Positions 1 through 10,801 of a stretch of DNA of 64,000 bases are shown here, piece by piece. Position 1 is the stretch's first letter, and each line of letters starts with the position of its first letter. The DNA is taken from contig CASHTG010000021.1 in the NCBI GenBank assembly GCA_949357655.1, positions 372,001 through 436,000 on the forward strand, written 5' to 3'. The translations under genes were made by a program, and so were the position numbers. Below the pieces are notes generated by a model. The model was not told where the DNA came from. It did not search any database and saw only the letters and a list, made by a program, of their open reading frames with translations. Source of the DNA: Parascedosporium putredinis (lineage: Eukaryota > Ascomycota > Sordariomycetes > Microascales > Microascaceae).

Positions 1-105
1 GACGAAGAAGAGAACAGGCGACGCAAGGCATTTCGAGCGCGGATAGAGAAACTGGAGGTGCATGTTGTTGATAGCGGAGCGGCATCGCGACACGCTTATG
101 TGTGA
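1..105 (+). CDS. Possible C-terminal tail of a gene cut by the left edge
   Basis: Frame 1 is open from the first base to a TGA at 103-105. It reads as a highly charged segment starting DEEENRRRKAFRARIEKLEV, which would suit the end of a coiled-coil or basic helix. The other two forward frames stop early. No family can be named from 34 residues. If real, the gene is transcribed toward the ArfGAP gene, so the two would be convergent. An open stretch this short could also arise by chance. Confidence 0.3.
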   Translation, partial: DEEENRRRKAFRARIEKLEVHVVDSGAASRHAYV

Positions 106-832
106 ATACCCATCTTGTTACACCTTTTTTTATCATTGTAAGCATCAAGAAACGGCGTCTTCCTTTTTTATTTTTTTAACAGTTTTTACACGTCACGCAG
201 GCCATGTACTCTTTTTTTGTCCTCCAAACACTATATTTGGCCTTGTTGTACTTTTTAACTCTTCCTGGCGGATGGATATGAATACACGCACGAAATATAA
301 CATGTAGTATATCTTCTCTCCTCTTCGCCGTCTCTTTTGTGCCGTAAATCGCAAGTTTTGCTTGCCCTGTCCATCTTTTCTCTTTTTTTTTCTTTTTGCC
401 CAGCCGGCGCCCCCATAGAGAGGAAGGGACGAGGATGAACCAGGGACCAAGAACTCTTTCCTTTTTTAAGAGACGAGTTTCTCTCTTCTTCTTTTTGTCG
501 CTGCGAGAAAGTATCAATGGGTCTGTTTTATTTTTCCAACCCAGAACAGAGCAACAAAAGGAACCAAAAGCTCCACCGCCCCATGCTAAACCTTGCTTTT
601 CATATGCGGAAAACGTGAACATTCGAGGCGGGGGTGACAAAACAAAAGAGAGGGACACGAGGAAGGCAAAGGGGAAAAAGATAAAAATGCTAGAGTCATG
701 ACATCATTCTTCTCATCCGCAATCTAGTCGAATACACACGTATAATGCCTTTTTGATCTTCTTCTTCCTTCGCTCTCTCTCTCTCTCCCTCTTCCCATCT
801 CTCCCTTCATTCTTTCCCCAAAGACCCGAAAT
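106..832. other. Intergenic region, T-rich, 3' side of the ArfGAP gene
   Basis: No supported gene. The stretch is rich in T runs (for example around 125-180 and 365-400), with a CT-rich tract near 772-800. It probably holds the 3' untranslated region of the minus-strand ArfGAP gene and perhaps that of the gene cut at the left edge. The open frames across it have poor codon use and no recognisable motif. Confidence 0.5.
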
Positions 833-2697
833 TTACTGCCAAACATTGGAAAACAAGTCATCGCTACCTCCTCCGAATCCACCAGAAGGCTTGCTCGCGG
901 CCGGTGTCGTGGTCGCGCTGGCAGAGGGCCCGCTGCTCCAGCCACCAAACTCCTCGTCGGCGGCCACCTGCGGCGCCGCGTTGAAGCTGTTGGTGGCGCC
1001 GAAACCGCCGCTGGTGTTGAAACCGCTCGCGCCAGGCACGATACTCTGGCTGGCGAGGGGGCTGGCGAGGAACCGCTGGCCGTCATGCTCGAGCTACCCC
1101 AGCCAAAGTCGTTGGTTGTCGTTGTCGTGGCCGCCGGTGGCGCGGCAGGCTTTGCGGCGCTGGCGGCAGGTTCTGTGCTGCCCCAGGCGTTGTCGCCCCA
1201 GACGTCGTTGGTTGCCCAGCTATTGGAGCCCAGGCCAACGGTGGCGGCAGACGCGGCGGCGGCGGCCGGCGCAGCCTTGGGAGCGGCGGGAGCGGGGGCG
1301 GGGAAGACAGGTTGAAGACGGAGCTAGAGGTCTGCGTAGGCGCGGGCGCGGCAGGGGCCGGGGCGGCGGCGGCTTGGGGTGCTGGGGAGCTCAGGTCAAA
1401 GAGGTCGCCAAAGGCCGACGAGGCCGCAGGCTGCGCAGGCTTGGAGGGAGGGATGTTGTTCGTGGGGAGGCGAGGCTGGAGAGACCGGCAAGACCTGGAG
1501 AGGCGATGCCGGGAGACTTGGGTTGCGTCTGGGCAGGGGGCTGGGCGGGTTTGGCGCTGAAGAAACCTCCACCGCCGAGACCCCCAAAGGCGTTGGAGGG
1601 AGGCGCTGCCGCCAAGGGTTTGGAAGCCAGGGAGGGGAGCCGAATGACGCAAAGGGTCAACTGCCGGAGGAGGCGGCGACTGTGTAGTAGTATTGCCGAA
1701 GCTGAGGCCACCAAAGGCATCGACCAAGCCCCGGCGGGTTGCTGAGGGGCAGGGGACATGCCGCCAAATTGCTGGGCGACGGGCTGTTGGAGGACGGGCT
1801 GGGCCTGGGGCCTGGGTGCCGTGGCATAGAGCGACAGGATGGACTGCTTGAGGTCGGGTCTCGAGGAACCGCCCGCGTTTTGCGTACCCGTAGTGCTGGC
1901 AGGCCGGGCGGGGGCGGCCGCCTGCTCACCAAAGAAATCTAGCCCCAGCAAAGAATCCTTTGTATTTGTCGTCTTGGGCGGGGCCGCAGCGGCCTTGTTG
2001 GAGATGCGGGGAGCCGGCGGACTCGTGGTGCTGGCGCGCTGGGGGATGGGGTCTCCGCCAATGAGATCGGCAACAGGGGTCGAGGCGGGCCCGGGTTTCG
2101 AGGACTGCCCGATGGAGGCCTTGCGTATCGATTCCTTGTGCTCAATTGTCTGCTTCTCCTTGACCAGGCTCAGGGGGATGTCGTCGCCGTCGTCGAGAGT
2201 AGAGGGGTCGGGGATTGGTCCATCCATTACCCATCGCTTGAGCTCGTACTTTGTCCGAATAAAACTCTCTACCTTGCTGTCGGAGGGCACGTGCCGCGTA
2301 GTCAATTTGGCCTCCCAGTACTTGTTCGCCCTCGCATTCCCCCAGTTGAGCATGCTCTGTAGCTGTTCATCGGTCCAGGAATCGAGGTCGACGGATTTGA
2401 CTCGGCTGATGTGGGTTCCCATGCCTCGGTGGATGCCAGAGCAGCGGATGCAGACAAAGATGCCCAAGTTCCAGCTAGCCCATCGGGGATCTATGTTTCA
2501 AAAGGGCAAACTTGATCAGCACACGGATTGCATAGGATGAAAAGAGAGCAAGAGTGATTAGAGAGGACAAGGGGCTTACGTTTGTGAGTCTTGCAGTCTG
2601 CGCATATCTTGTTGGGCTCCAGTTTGAGGAGGTTCTTAAGCGTCTGCTGGTTCTTCTGAGCCCGCTCTTGGGCGGGGTTCGGCGCACGACGAGACAT
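833..2697 (-). CDS. ArfGAP, Age2/SMAP type
   Basis: GTPase-activating protein for Arf GTPases, expected to act in vesicle budding at the Golgi and endosomes. Start at 2697 (MSRRAPNPAQERAQ). Intron 2491-2579 splits the zinc finger: exon 1 gives CADCKTHK, exon 2 gives HPRWASWNLG then CIRCSGIHR. This supplies the four zinc cysteines (residues 32, 35, 53, 56) and the catalytic arginine about residue 61. HISRVKSVDLDSW and NARANKYWEAKL complete the ArfGAP fold by about residue 125. The rest is A/P/Q/G-rich, with KQSILSLYA, a segment typical of SMAP/Age2 proteins, and ends DDLFSNVWQ. The low-complexity tail switches frame repeatedly between about 1750 and 1040. Segments such as AFGGLSFGN, NAFGGLGGGGFF and AFGDLFDLSS lie in different frames, consistent with lost bases in G/C runs rather than a pseudogene. 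The domain call is firm; the Age2/SMAP subfamily is less so. Confidence 0.85.
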
Positions 2698-4061
2698 CGT
2701 TCCAATCCAGACCTTGGTGAGGCAATATCGATGAAATTCTTGTATGGTTCGGTAGAAGAGTGCGATCGAAAAGTGCCGAGAGTGGCAGCCGTGGAATACG
2801 AAACTGTTTTTGGGTAGGAGGAGGAAGATGGGAGTTAGGGGTGAGTGAAGTCGGCTTCTTAAACTCGAATCAAGATATGTTCAATGTTAGGTCGGCGGGT
2901 CACACCTGGCGAGTTTCCCTCAGATCAGTGCCCTGACTGGTGGCGGACCGGGGGTCGTGGACACTGTACAGGTACTTCGTACATGTGGGACAAGGGGGAC
3001 CGGGGATTTTCAATGCCTCAGGCGAGAAAGACCTGAGATTGGAGACTTGAATTGGGATGAAAAGACGCTCTGCACTAATATGAGCGTATTTTACCCCACC
3101 AACGAACGCCGAGTCAAAGACGACATCAGTCTTCCATATTTTATCCAGTTGCCTAGCCATAGGCAATCGTTTAAGAGGTGGTCAATTGATTCTGCGCCCT
3201 TGAACAGAACCCCGTTGCGAGACCCTTGTGAATCACGAGGGGCGAGGAGAGCCACTAACCCGTCAAGTAGAAGTAGAAGAAGTGAAACAAAGTATTCTTT
3301 GGTGATAGACAAACAATTTCCATTCTTCACGGATTCGTCCCACAGCTCTGGAATGCGCAATTGCCCCAAACAAAACAATGGTCATCGCCAGAGAGGTCCA
3401 TAGAACAAAAAGTAACGAAAACAGGGGCGAGGTAGCGCAAGTCCACATGAACAATTTCTAAGCGGGAATCCATCGACCTGAAAATGCAGCCCATTAATAG
3501 AGCAGTGCACCTTCTCCAAAAGATGGAAACCAGAGATCACCAGCGGGGCAACACGACCGCGCCTGCCCCAACTTGTCGACCTACTACCGTAGCCCAGATC
3601 TGAATCCTCATAACCTCCATTGATGTACCTTGTCCCTCCATCATCTTCCTTCGAATAAGCTAAAAATGACGTTGCCGATTATGTAAGGACCATGTCGGCT
3701 TCACAGTTGAAATTGTAAGCTTCATTGTTGAGCGGAGCTCAATCCTTTTGAAAGCTCCCCTTTGTTCCCTTTTGCCAATATCCTATTGTCCTGTGAATGA
3801 GCGAGAACCGGAAAACTAGATCGCCGAGTAATCACCTCTATCCTTGCAGCATTGACGTCGTCCGGCCCGCTTTGCTTTTGCATGCGAACAGCTTTCCGCG
3901 CACCCGGAACCGTGAAGCTCCGAAACCTGAGAGCCTCATCCGACAGAGCCCGCCTGCAGCAGCCCTCCCGCTTACACCTACAAGGAATTCCACAAGGGAC
4001 AACTTCCACCCCCACCTTGCGCTAAACAATTATAACCTCCACCCTTTCCGCTCCCTGCTCC
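2698..4061. promoter_or_regulatory. Divergent promoter region between ArfGAP and msrB
   Basis: About 1.36 kb separates two divergent start codons, so both promoters must lie here. A GTAC-type inverted motif (aggtacttcgtac) sits at about 2970-2983. A CCAAT-type sequence (gccaat) lies near 3774. No additional gene is supported: the short open frames have no recognisable motif. Confidence 0.5.
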
Positions 4062-4896
4062 ATGAGAACCCCGCGCTCTTCCACCAGCACGTCGTTCGCC
4101 CGGAACATCAGCCTCGTTTGTCACCACCGATCCCAGCAGCCACTTCTTCGAAATCCCGCCACGAACAACCGCTTCACCACCTTCACACGCCCGAGGCCAA
4201 TGCCCCTCTTCTCCTTCTTCGGCAGCTCGTCCAGTTCCTCCCCAGCCCAGAAGATGACGTACCCTGACCAGCGATCGGAGGACGAGTGGCGCATGGTTTT
4301 GAACAAGGGTATGCATTTCCTAACCCCCGGCCCTTTTACGGAGCTCCCTTTCTTGAATTTGAATGTTTTTTCCCCTCCTATCAAACAAATATGAAAGAAG
4401 ATAAATATGAAAGAAGAGAAAAAAATATCGTGATAGCGAGCCAGTTTCCCACTAACAACCATCCCCGCGCGCGCACTCTCCGTGTCGCTTCCGGGCTTAT
4501 CCTTTTTGCAGAACAGTTCCGTATCCTGCGCGAAAAGGGTACCGAGCCCGCCGGCAGCGGCGAGTACGATAAGCACTACCCGGAGCAGGGGACGTACGCG
4601 TGCGCCGGCTGCTCGGCCCCCTCTACCGCGCAACTCACAAGTTCAAGTCGGGCTGCGGCTGGCCCGCCTACTTTGACAGCCTCCCCGGCGCCGTGGAGCG
4701 CCACGAGGACCGCGCTTTTGGTATCGTGCGGACCGAGATTGTCTGCTCCAACTGCGGTGGACACCTCGGCCACGTCTTCAAGGGCGAAGGGTTCTCTACC
4801 CCTACGGACGAGAGGCACTGCGTCAACAGCGTCAGCATCAAATTCTCGCCCGAGGACCCCGTTGTGTCCAAGGACAGCGCGGAGAAGAAGGCCTAA
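4062..4896 (+). CDS. msrB: Peptide-methionine (R)-S-oxide reductase B
   Basis: Repairs oxidised protein by reducing the R form of methionine sulfoxide, using thioredoxin as electron donor. Exon 1 is 4062-4308 and the intron 4309-4511 (GTATGC...TTTTTGCAG). Exon 2 resumes as EQFRILREKGTEPAGSGEYD. Both zinc-binding CxxC pairs are visible (CAGC and CSNC), as are KFKSGCGWPAYFD, GGHLGHVFKGEGF and the catalytic RHCVNS. The frame breaks in the C run 4617-4621: upstream ends CAGCSAP, downstream continues LYRATHKFKSGCG, and one extra C joins them. The first 60 residues are rich in Arg, Ser and Thr without acidic residues, which looks like a mitochondrial presequence. In-frame internal ATGs at 4200 and 4254 could give a shorter cytosolic form. 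The catalytic domain is complete, about 130 residues as usual for MsrB. Confidence 0.92.
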
Positions 4897-5534
4897 TGGT
4901 GAAGATGGCAGGAGTCGCCGATCCGGTGAAGCACAGTCTTTTTGCTTCTTCTTTTTTTCTGGCTCGCGATGCGTTGTGCAATGATGTATACTCTATGGAT
5001 GAATGTACGAACTGGCTTTGGGTGAGGAAATAAGAACTATTGCTGTGCCCTTTTTTTTTTTTTTTTTTTACGCCCGGGAAGGGATCGGTGAGCTAACCTT
5101 TCAGGATCCTTTTGAGGCATCTCGTCCTACTATTTCACATCGTTGATGTAGTTATGTGGTTACGAGAACAAAGTTAAACAAAACAAAATATCATTTTTCT
5201 TTCCTAACCATGTCCTGCCCTCTTACTATCCGTGGTCATAATCTTCGCAAGGAAGCCGCGTAACGCCAAATCCATCATATCAATCCGTTCCTTGTGCTCA
5301 TCCCAAGATTTGTTGAGCTGGATCGTACCCATACACCTAAACCTAACCCGAGTTCCAAATGTCCAAACCATCCATATAATAAAAAATATAAAAAAGAGAC
5401 ACCATACTCCTTCCAAGCTAATCCTATATATGCTTCATCAAAAATCCTAAGCCATCCTGCCTAAAATGGCGTCCGTCAACTTTCCAAAGAAAAGAGAAAA
5501 GAAAATTATATAGCGGTGATGTACCACTCCTCCA
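4897..5534. other. Convergent 3' region with a poly-T tract
   Basis: Lies between the 3' ends of msrB and the minus-strand gene at 5535-6623. It contains a 19-base T run at 5051-5069 and an AT-rich stretch at about 5160-5450, as expected for untranslated 3' ends. No gene is supported. Confidence 0.6.
5051..5069. repeat. Poly-T run (19 T)
   Basis: The longest mononucleotide run in the left part of the window. It lies in the 3' flank of msrB, so long A/T runs outside genes are at least partly kept in this sequence. Confidence 0.9.
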
Positions 5535-6623
5535 TCACCGGTTGCAATCCAACCTCAGCATCGTCTTACCGTCCTTTTCATACATCCAAATCCGCCTCCT
5601 CACGCGCTCGCGGACGACCCGTGCATCATCGAGCGTCTTGGTAACGACGGCCCATTTCGGGAACAACTCAGCCTCGTCGTCCGCATCCTCTTCGTCTTTG
5701 ACGGTCTTGAGGCCCACAAGCTCTTCGTTGTCGGACTCATCCTCGTCTTTCAAGCTCGAGCCTTCCTCCAGGTCGTCCTCGGAGTCGCCATCATACCCGG
5801 AAGTGGATGGCGCATAGGCCGTGGTTTTGAATTCGTCGCCGCTGCTGTCCTCATCCGAGCTGTGCGGTGGCGCGTACACGGGGATGGTGTCGAGGGCCGA
5901 AGGGGAGCCCGGCTCCTGTTTCACTTTGCCCACGCGAGCGGAACCTAGCCTGGCAGCGGTAGCCGAAGTCTTGTCGGTTGGTTCATCTTTGGTAGTGGCC
6001 ATCTTGGACGGGTTGATCTTGAGCGTGATTCTGGGCTTCGCATGCGCCGGCGGCGGGCTTACGCTGGGGAAAAGCATCGCGGCGAGCGTGAGGGCCTTCT
6101 TCTTCGTTTCGGTAGCTTGAGGTGTCTCCGCGCGCTCTAAAGCCCGGCTTTTGCGTCCCTTGGCCGTCGTAAAGGCACAAACCTCCTCGTCAGACTTTTC
6201 CGTTCGTCTGCGCTTGCGTACCCGTTTCCTGGCCTGAAGCTCCGGATCGGAGCCCACCTCGTCATCCTCCTCCTCTTCTTCTTCTTCTTCTCCGTCGTCC
6301 TCGGCGGCCCTCTTTCTAGGAAACAGTGTGGCCCGGGGCCAATTCTTGTCCTGGTCCTTGAGGTACTTGACCCTAGAGCCGGGCGTCGTGCCCTCGGGCA
6401 CCGACGCCTTGGGCTGAGGCGACGGCAACGTCACCTTGGCCCCGGCCGCGCCCGTGGATCGGTCCAGCGGGGATCCGAAGCGGGTAAACTTTTCGGGGTT
6501 CTTGATGATCTGGTCGAGAATTTGGTTGGTCAGCTTGGTCGATGCCTTCACGACAGGGTCGTTGGCGTCGAGTTTTGTCAGCTTGTCCCGGTTGGGATGG
6601 GTGGGCTTCTCGACAAAGGACAT
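5535..6623 (-). CDS. Unknown acidic, probably nuclear protein
   Basis: Uninterrupted frame of 362 residues, notable in a window where most genes break. I do not recognise the family. The N-terminal about 60 residues look ordered (KASTKLTNQILDQIIKNPEK). Next comes an acidic run of Glu/Asp (about residues 110-125), followed directly by a basic cluster (RKRVRKRRRTEK) that could be a nuclear localisation signal. The second half is Ser/Asp/Glu-rich (HSSDEDSSGDEF, DEDESDNEELVG). The last about 45 residues look ordered again (ELFPKWAVVTKTLDDARVV, then RERVRRRIWMYEKDGKTML). This suggests a disordered nuclear factor with short conserved ends. Start chosen at the first ATG (MSFVEKPTHPNRDKL). The long clean frame and codon use support a real gene; no function is assigned. 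Confidence 0.75.
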   Translation of the reverse strand: MSFVEKPTHPNRDKLTKLDANDPVVKASTKLTNQILDQIIKNPEKFTRFGSPLDRSTGAAGAKVTLPSPQPKASVPEGTTPGSRVKYLKDQDKNWPRATLFPRKRAAEDDGEEEEEEEEDDEVGSDPELQARKRVRKRRRTEKSDEEVCAFTTAKGRKSRALERAETPQATETKKKALTLAAMLFPSVSPPPAHAKPRITLKINPSKMATTKDEPTDKTSATAARLGSARVGKVKQEPGSPSALDTIPVYAPPHSSDEDSSGDEFKTTAYAPSTSGYDGDSEDDLEEGSSLKDEDESDNEELVGLKTVKDEEDADDEAELFPKWAVVTKTLDDARVVRERVRRRIWMYEKDGKTMLRLDCNR

Positions 6624-7715
6624 TTTTTCCGGCCTGGGTTCCGGGTGGGGTGGAAAAGGATTGGAAACGTTTGGCTGGAAACTCCGCGTTGATTAGACGT
6701 GTTGTTCCGATCGTCGCTAGGGATTCTTGCCGAATATATCAAGTGTGGATAGCTGTGATGTGTTTGGGTTGGAGAGATTGGGGAAAGAAGACTTGAGTCG
6801 TAGACAAGATGGATTCGATGGTTGAGTGGACCACCAGGGATCTAAAGAGGGACAAAGAGGAAAACCTTAGAGTAGCCGGCTTCTGTAGGAGGGTTTCAAA
6901 ATCCAAAAGACTAGAGGTCTTACTGCAGAGTGCGGACAGGGCAAGTCCTTTTTCTTTTGGAACAAAGGAGATTGTAAAAGGGCAGAGAGGGGACAGGGAG
7001 TTGATGTGTAGGATGCGGGCTTTTGGTGTGTGGAAGGGCAAGAGAAGAGGCTCGGTTCGTTCGAGGGAACAATGGAGTTTTTATAAGCTCACTCGAAGGT
7101 AGTCAAGTCCTACACTTCTTCTATCGTGACCAGAAAGAGGAATTTGTCTGTCATGGCGGCGAGAAATTGCTTGCTAGCTTGTAAATTTGCTGGTACTCAA
7201 CCGCCCTACCCACGACTAACACGCCCTTTTTCCCATATAAAATTCGTGTCCACGTGCTTTTACAACCACTACCATAGTTTTACAGGTGCAAATAGTGTTT
7301 GAGGTCCGGTGCGTGAGGGCCTAGATCTATCTAAGAGACTCGTGACAATGCCATGTCAAGCACCATCATCGTCACTGCTGCCCCCATCCATTTCTTTAGC
7401 CTCCATAATCTCCCCCTTCATAATTGTCTTTGGGGTGAATAAGGTGGGAGAGAAAAGATCGCAAACCAGCCAACTTTGATTTGTCTATCAAACGAACAAA
7501 CTTGGACGATAACAAGTGGCTAGCTTTGTCACATACAATGCAAGTAAGCCCAAGGGGCGAGTAGGCTTTCATCCTTTGTTTACAGATTAACATCCTCTAT
7601 TACCCCATTTTCAAGATCCTCCGAAATCCCGTGTAGCTTCTTTTACTTTTAGTCCGATCCGAGTTGACGGGGTATCAAGGAACAATGTTACCTAAGGCGC
7701 ATCAACGAAACATTG
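6624..7715. promoter_or_regulatory. Upstream region of the unknown nuclear protein gene and 3' flank of the Rec114-like gene
   Basis: Both neighbours are on the minus strand, so this 1.1 kb should hold the promoter of the 5535-6623 gene (near 6624-7100) and the 3' untranslated end of the 7716-9853 gene. It is moderately AT-rich. I see no gene or repeat. Confidence 0.5.
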
Positions 7716-9853
7716 CTAGATGACCTCCCACTTGGGAAAAGGAAGTGTGAGCTTAGTTGTTGCCATAGTCTGGACATCAGTCCACGTCAAATCCTTGGTG
7801 ATGAGTAAAGTCGGTCCTTTCCGAGTTTCCAGAGCGCGTACGGAGGACGGGTAAAATTGCAACAGGCCGCCTTGAATCCAATCCCGCACCTTTGATGTCG
7901 GCATCTCGTCAAGAAACCGTCTGATAAACTCCCAGTCTGACCTTTCCGCCTTCGACTCATAGACCCTGCAGGCATGTAGATAATAGTATCTCCATTGCTT
8001 GTATTCTTTTGTGTGCCGCCTCCTTATATCAGACATCCCTCCCTGCGTCACATCACTGAGTTGCGAGTTCTGAGACGATGAATGCCCTACTTGGGCCTGG
8101 CTTGCCGATACTAGACGTCCATCGGCCTGGGCATTACTGTGTACCCCCATCACTAATGTAGCCTGGGATCCCCGGGTTCGGAGCTACGCGCTGTTATGAA
8201 AAGATCATTTAAATGCTGGATAAGAGTTTTGTGCAATTTCGATTGATGTTGAATAATTCCTGCCTGGGTTTCTTGGACTGCTGTTATCGCGCTCCATAAT
8301 CTCTTCTCCATGTCGTCCGAGGCCTCAGTAGAATAGTCAGTGGTTTTTGAGGGGTTACTGTCTGTCTGGCACGCAGAGTCTTGTAAAGTTTTAGGTGCAG
8401 TCGCTGTATTTGCTCGTTTCCCAGCCTTTAGGTCGATCCGTCTCGTCAGTTGACCACATTGTGGAACTCGCGGCTTGCTTTTACGCTTTGGAGGGGCTTC
8501 AAAGACGGCTGCTTCTTCTTGGATTTTGTCACCCTGTTTTGAGGTTTCTTCATCACCACATCCTCAAGGGGTGCTGGTTTGGAAATTTGTGGCTTGTCTA
8601 GCACATCCCTTTCCTTGAATGGAAGCGCTCGTATCGGCGGAAGACTGACTTCCCTGGTCGGTTCTTGCAGGGTGGACCTTTGGTAATCATTTTGGCTGAA
8701 TTGATTATTTCCTTCGCAATCGTTTAGTGGAAAGCTGACTTGATGAAGAGGGGATGGGTTATGAGAGTGCCTCAATGTTCTACTGGAGAAGATTGAAGCG
8801 CTGTCGTTATCGTGGATGCTCACACGTTGGCTACTATTATTGGAGTAGCTCGACAGAGATCTGTGTGCCGAATTGAAGCCACTCGAATGCAATGATGTGT
8901 AGCTTTGGGTTGAAGGACCCCAACCGTATCCAGTCGTCAGCGGGTCTGTAAACTCTCTATTTATTGTTAGGAACACTCCAGATATATAAAGATGTTTGTA
9001 AGAGATTAATATCATTTTCTGGTGGGACTAACCTTTGAAATTGGCTGCTTTGGGCCATGTTCAGCTGAGAAAAGGGAGTCTCGGCTGGTGTCCGGATTCC
9101 ATCAACAAGGGGCAGCGAGCTCAAAGATGCAACCGGTGACGGCTGAGACGGCCAAGGGCTCTGAGAGCCATGAACCCGATCTCCAGCTACGGATCTGCTA
9201 GCCGGCGAGACCCTGTAATTATAGGTAGGATGGAACGAGGATGCAGTCGCAGGATTGACAGGGTTTTCTGGAACGTCACATCTCATGGGCTTGATAATTA
9301 CAGAAAAACCTTGGCTCGTGAGTATCTCGATGGTGCGCTCATATTCGTCCCGTCTGCGAAAGACGATGGAAGCCCTTCTGACCTAGCTAAAGTGTGAGCA
9401 GCCTCGACTTTGGCATTTCGAGTTCAAGAGTGTTTCAACCTTTCCATCTTCGTGCTGATATTGAAATGATATAGTTCCCGGCTCACACTGGATCCTGTAA
9501 ACCGGCGTGGATCTCATCGACGCCAGGATTCAGCTTCTTCAGATCAATCCTCTCCTAGAACATGACGTTATCTTTTACCGAGCGGTAGATGAGACCTTCG
9601 CCTTCGGGATGATTCCTACAATTGCGTGAATTCCGGAGTGAAGAATGAAGAGAAATCCCATATCAATGTCGGCATTCTTCGCCTTCTTCCCAGTCAATGT
9701 GCCTTTGAATTGTCGGAGAGTCAAGACGAGATTGGAGTGATAATCCGTTTTGCTTACGATGGCGGCAGTTTCAGACTCAAATATGGTCAGAGTGAGATGT
9801 TCAAGATCGAAATTATACGTTAACAATCCATCAGATAGTTTTCTAGGCAACAT
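7716..9853 (-). CDS. Probable Rec114-like meiotic recombination protein
   Basis: Multi-exon gene, more AT-rich and with weaker codon bias than its neighbours, as expected for a lowly or meiotically expressed gene. It opens at 9853 with MLPRKLSDGLLTYNF, then beta-strand-like text (HLTLTIFESE, NLVLTLRQFKG). Later pieces in other frames read VYRIQCEPGTISFQ (about 9455-9500) and a helix EYERTIEILTSQGF (about 9305-9347). This order, small beta domain then helix, resembles the PH-like N-terminal domain of Rec114, an accessory factor of Spo11 break formation. A long Ser/Pro/Gln-rich linker follows (about 9280-8440), then a helix MEKRLWSAITAVQETQ (about 8265-8312). The C-terminal block contains KEYKQWRYYYLHACRVYES and ends FPKWEVI. 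Introns or frame breaks near 9610, 9400, 9000 and 8440 are not resolved. That the pieces form one minus-strand gene is fairly clear; the Rec114 name is a hypothesis from pattern only. Confidence 0.45.
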
Positions 9854-10801
9854 GGTGACGTGAAGCTGGTTAGACGAGGAGGGAGATTCAGCTCTCAGTC
9901 CACGAACTGAATAAGTTGGTGATCAAGTAAAAGAGGCCACCGAATTAAAAAGGGTGTAACGAGCATATATCAGGGCAAGAATAGGAAACGCTTTGAATAT
10001 TAAGTCTATCAAGGAAGCTTCATGCATTGTGCGATGATGGTGATGGCTGGCTTGCTGCTCCCGCAGCACAGCCAGGACGAGGATCAGCAAGCTCTCGAGT
10101 CTAAGGAAGGGAAGTGGTATCGAACCGAGACGGAAGGTGCCGCTCCTGTAAGCGGAAGTCGTCCCCTCGCGCATGAAATAGCATGGGGAAGGTGCTCCTC
10201 GCTCTCCAACAGACCAGCAGTCCACCACCCCTTCCCAGATGCAAAGACCAGCGTCGGTGATTAGCCAGGTCGAAGGTGGGCGTCGAGAACCCTCTAAGAA
10301 CATAGAACATAACCAAGATTATATAGAAAGTTATATGTAGATCACTTAGTATTGGGGCCTCTATACGTATTAAGTAATTATTTACAAAGTGCAACTCGTG
10401 CACCTCCTTCAGAAGACCACTTGTTCCGCGTCTTTGCCAGTGTAAGTCATCTTGCTTGGGCTGAGGTTGAGAGATGTGGGTCGTCTAAGCACAACGCCAC
10501 CAGCACCGTTCATTGAAGTTGGCCTCAGCTCTGTCGCGGGTTCACGTGATAATTCACGTGCTGATAAGACCGCATTCCTTGCGCACGATAAGCTGCATGC
10601 GCTCGCCTGGCTTGTCAAACTCAGCGTTGCCAGTCGCGTTAATCCCCCAAAGAATCATTGAAGCTCTCAATTGTCCTGCCAAAATCCCATCGTTGCGCCG
10701 CATCAACATCCACCGCGCGTTTGAGGCTGCCAACTTCCCACCCCCTCGGGCCCCCACCACCCACACGCGAGGCGGCTTCGAAATACGAAAATTCGCCCAC
10801 A
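9854..10801. promoter_or_regulatory. Divergent promoter region between the Rec114-like gene and RSC9
   Basis: About 950 bp between two divergent genes. An AT-rich patch lies at about 10300-10390. A near-palindromic repeat of cacgtg-type sites (tcacgtgataattcacgtg) lies at about 10543-10561 and could be a bHLH or cofactor binding site. A long in-frame extension upstream of the RSC9 start also exists but carries no conserved sequence. No other gene is supported. Confidence 0.5.

Noticed and set aside
833..1727. ArfGAP gene read as a true pseudogene
   Set aside because: The breaks resemble those in essential genes across the window, and meaningful sequence continues to a normal-looking C-terminus.
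753..1745. Long plus-strand open frame (330 residues) opposite the ArfGAP gene
   Set aside because: It is the antisense shadow of the G/C-rich low-complexity tail of the ArfGAP gene; its Arg/Gly/Trp-rich composition follows from that.
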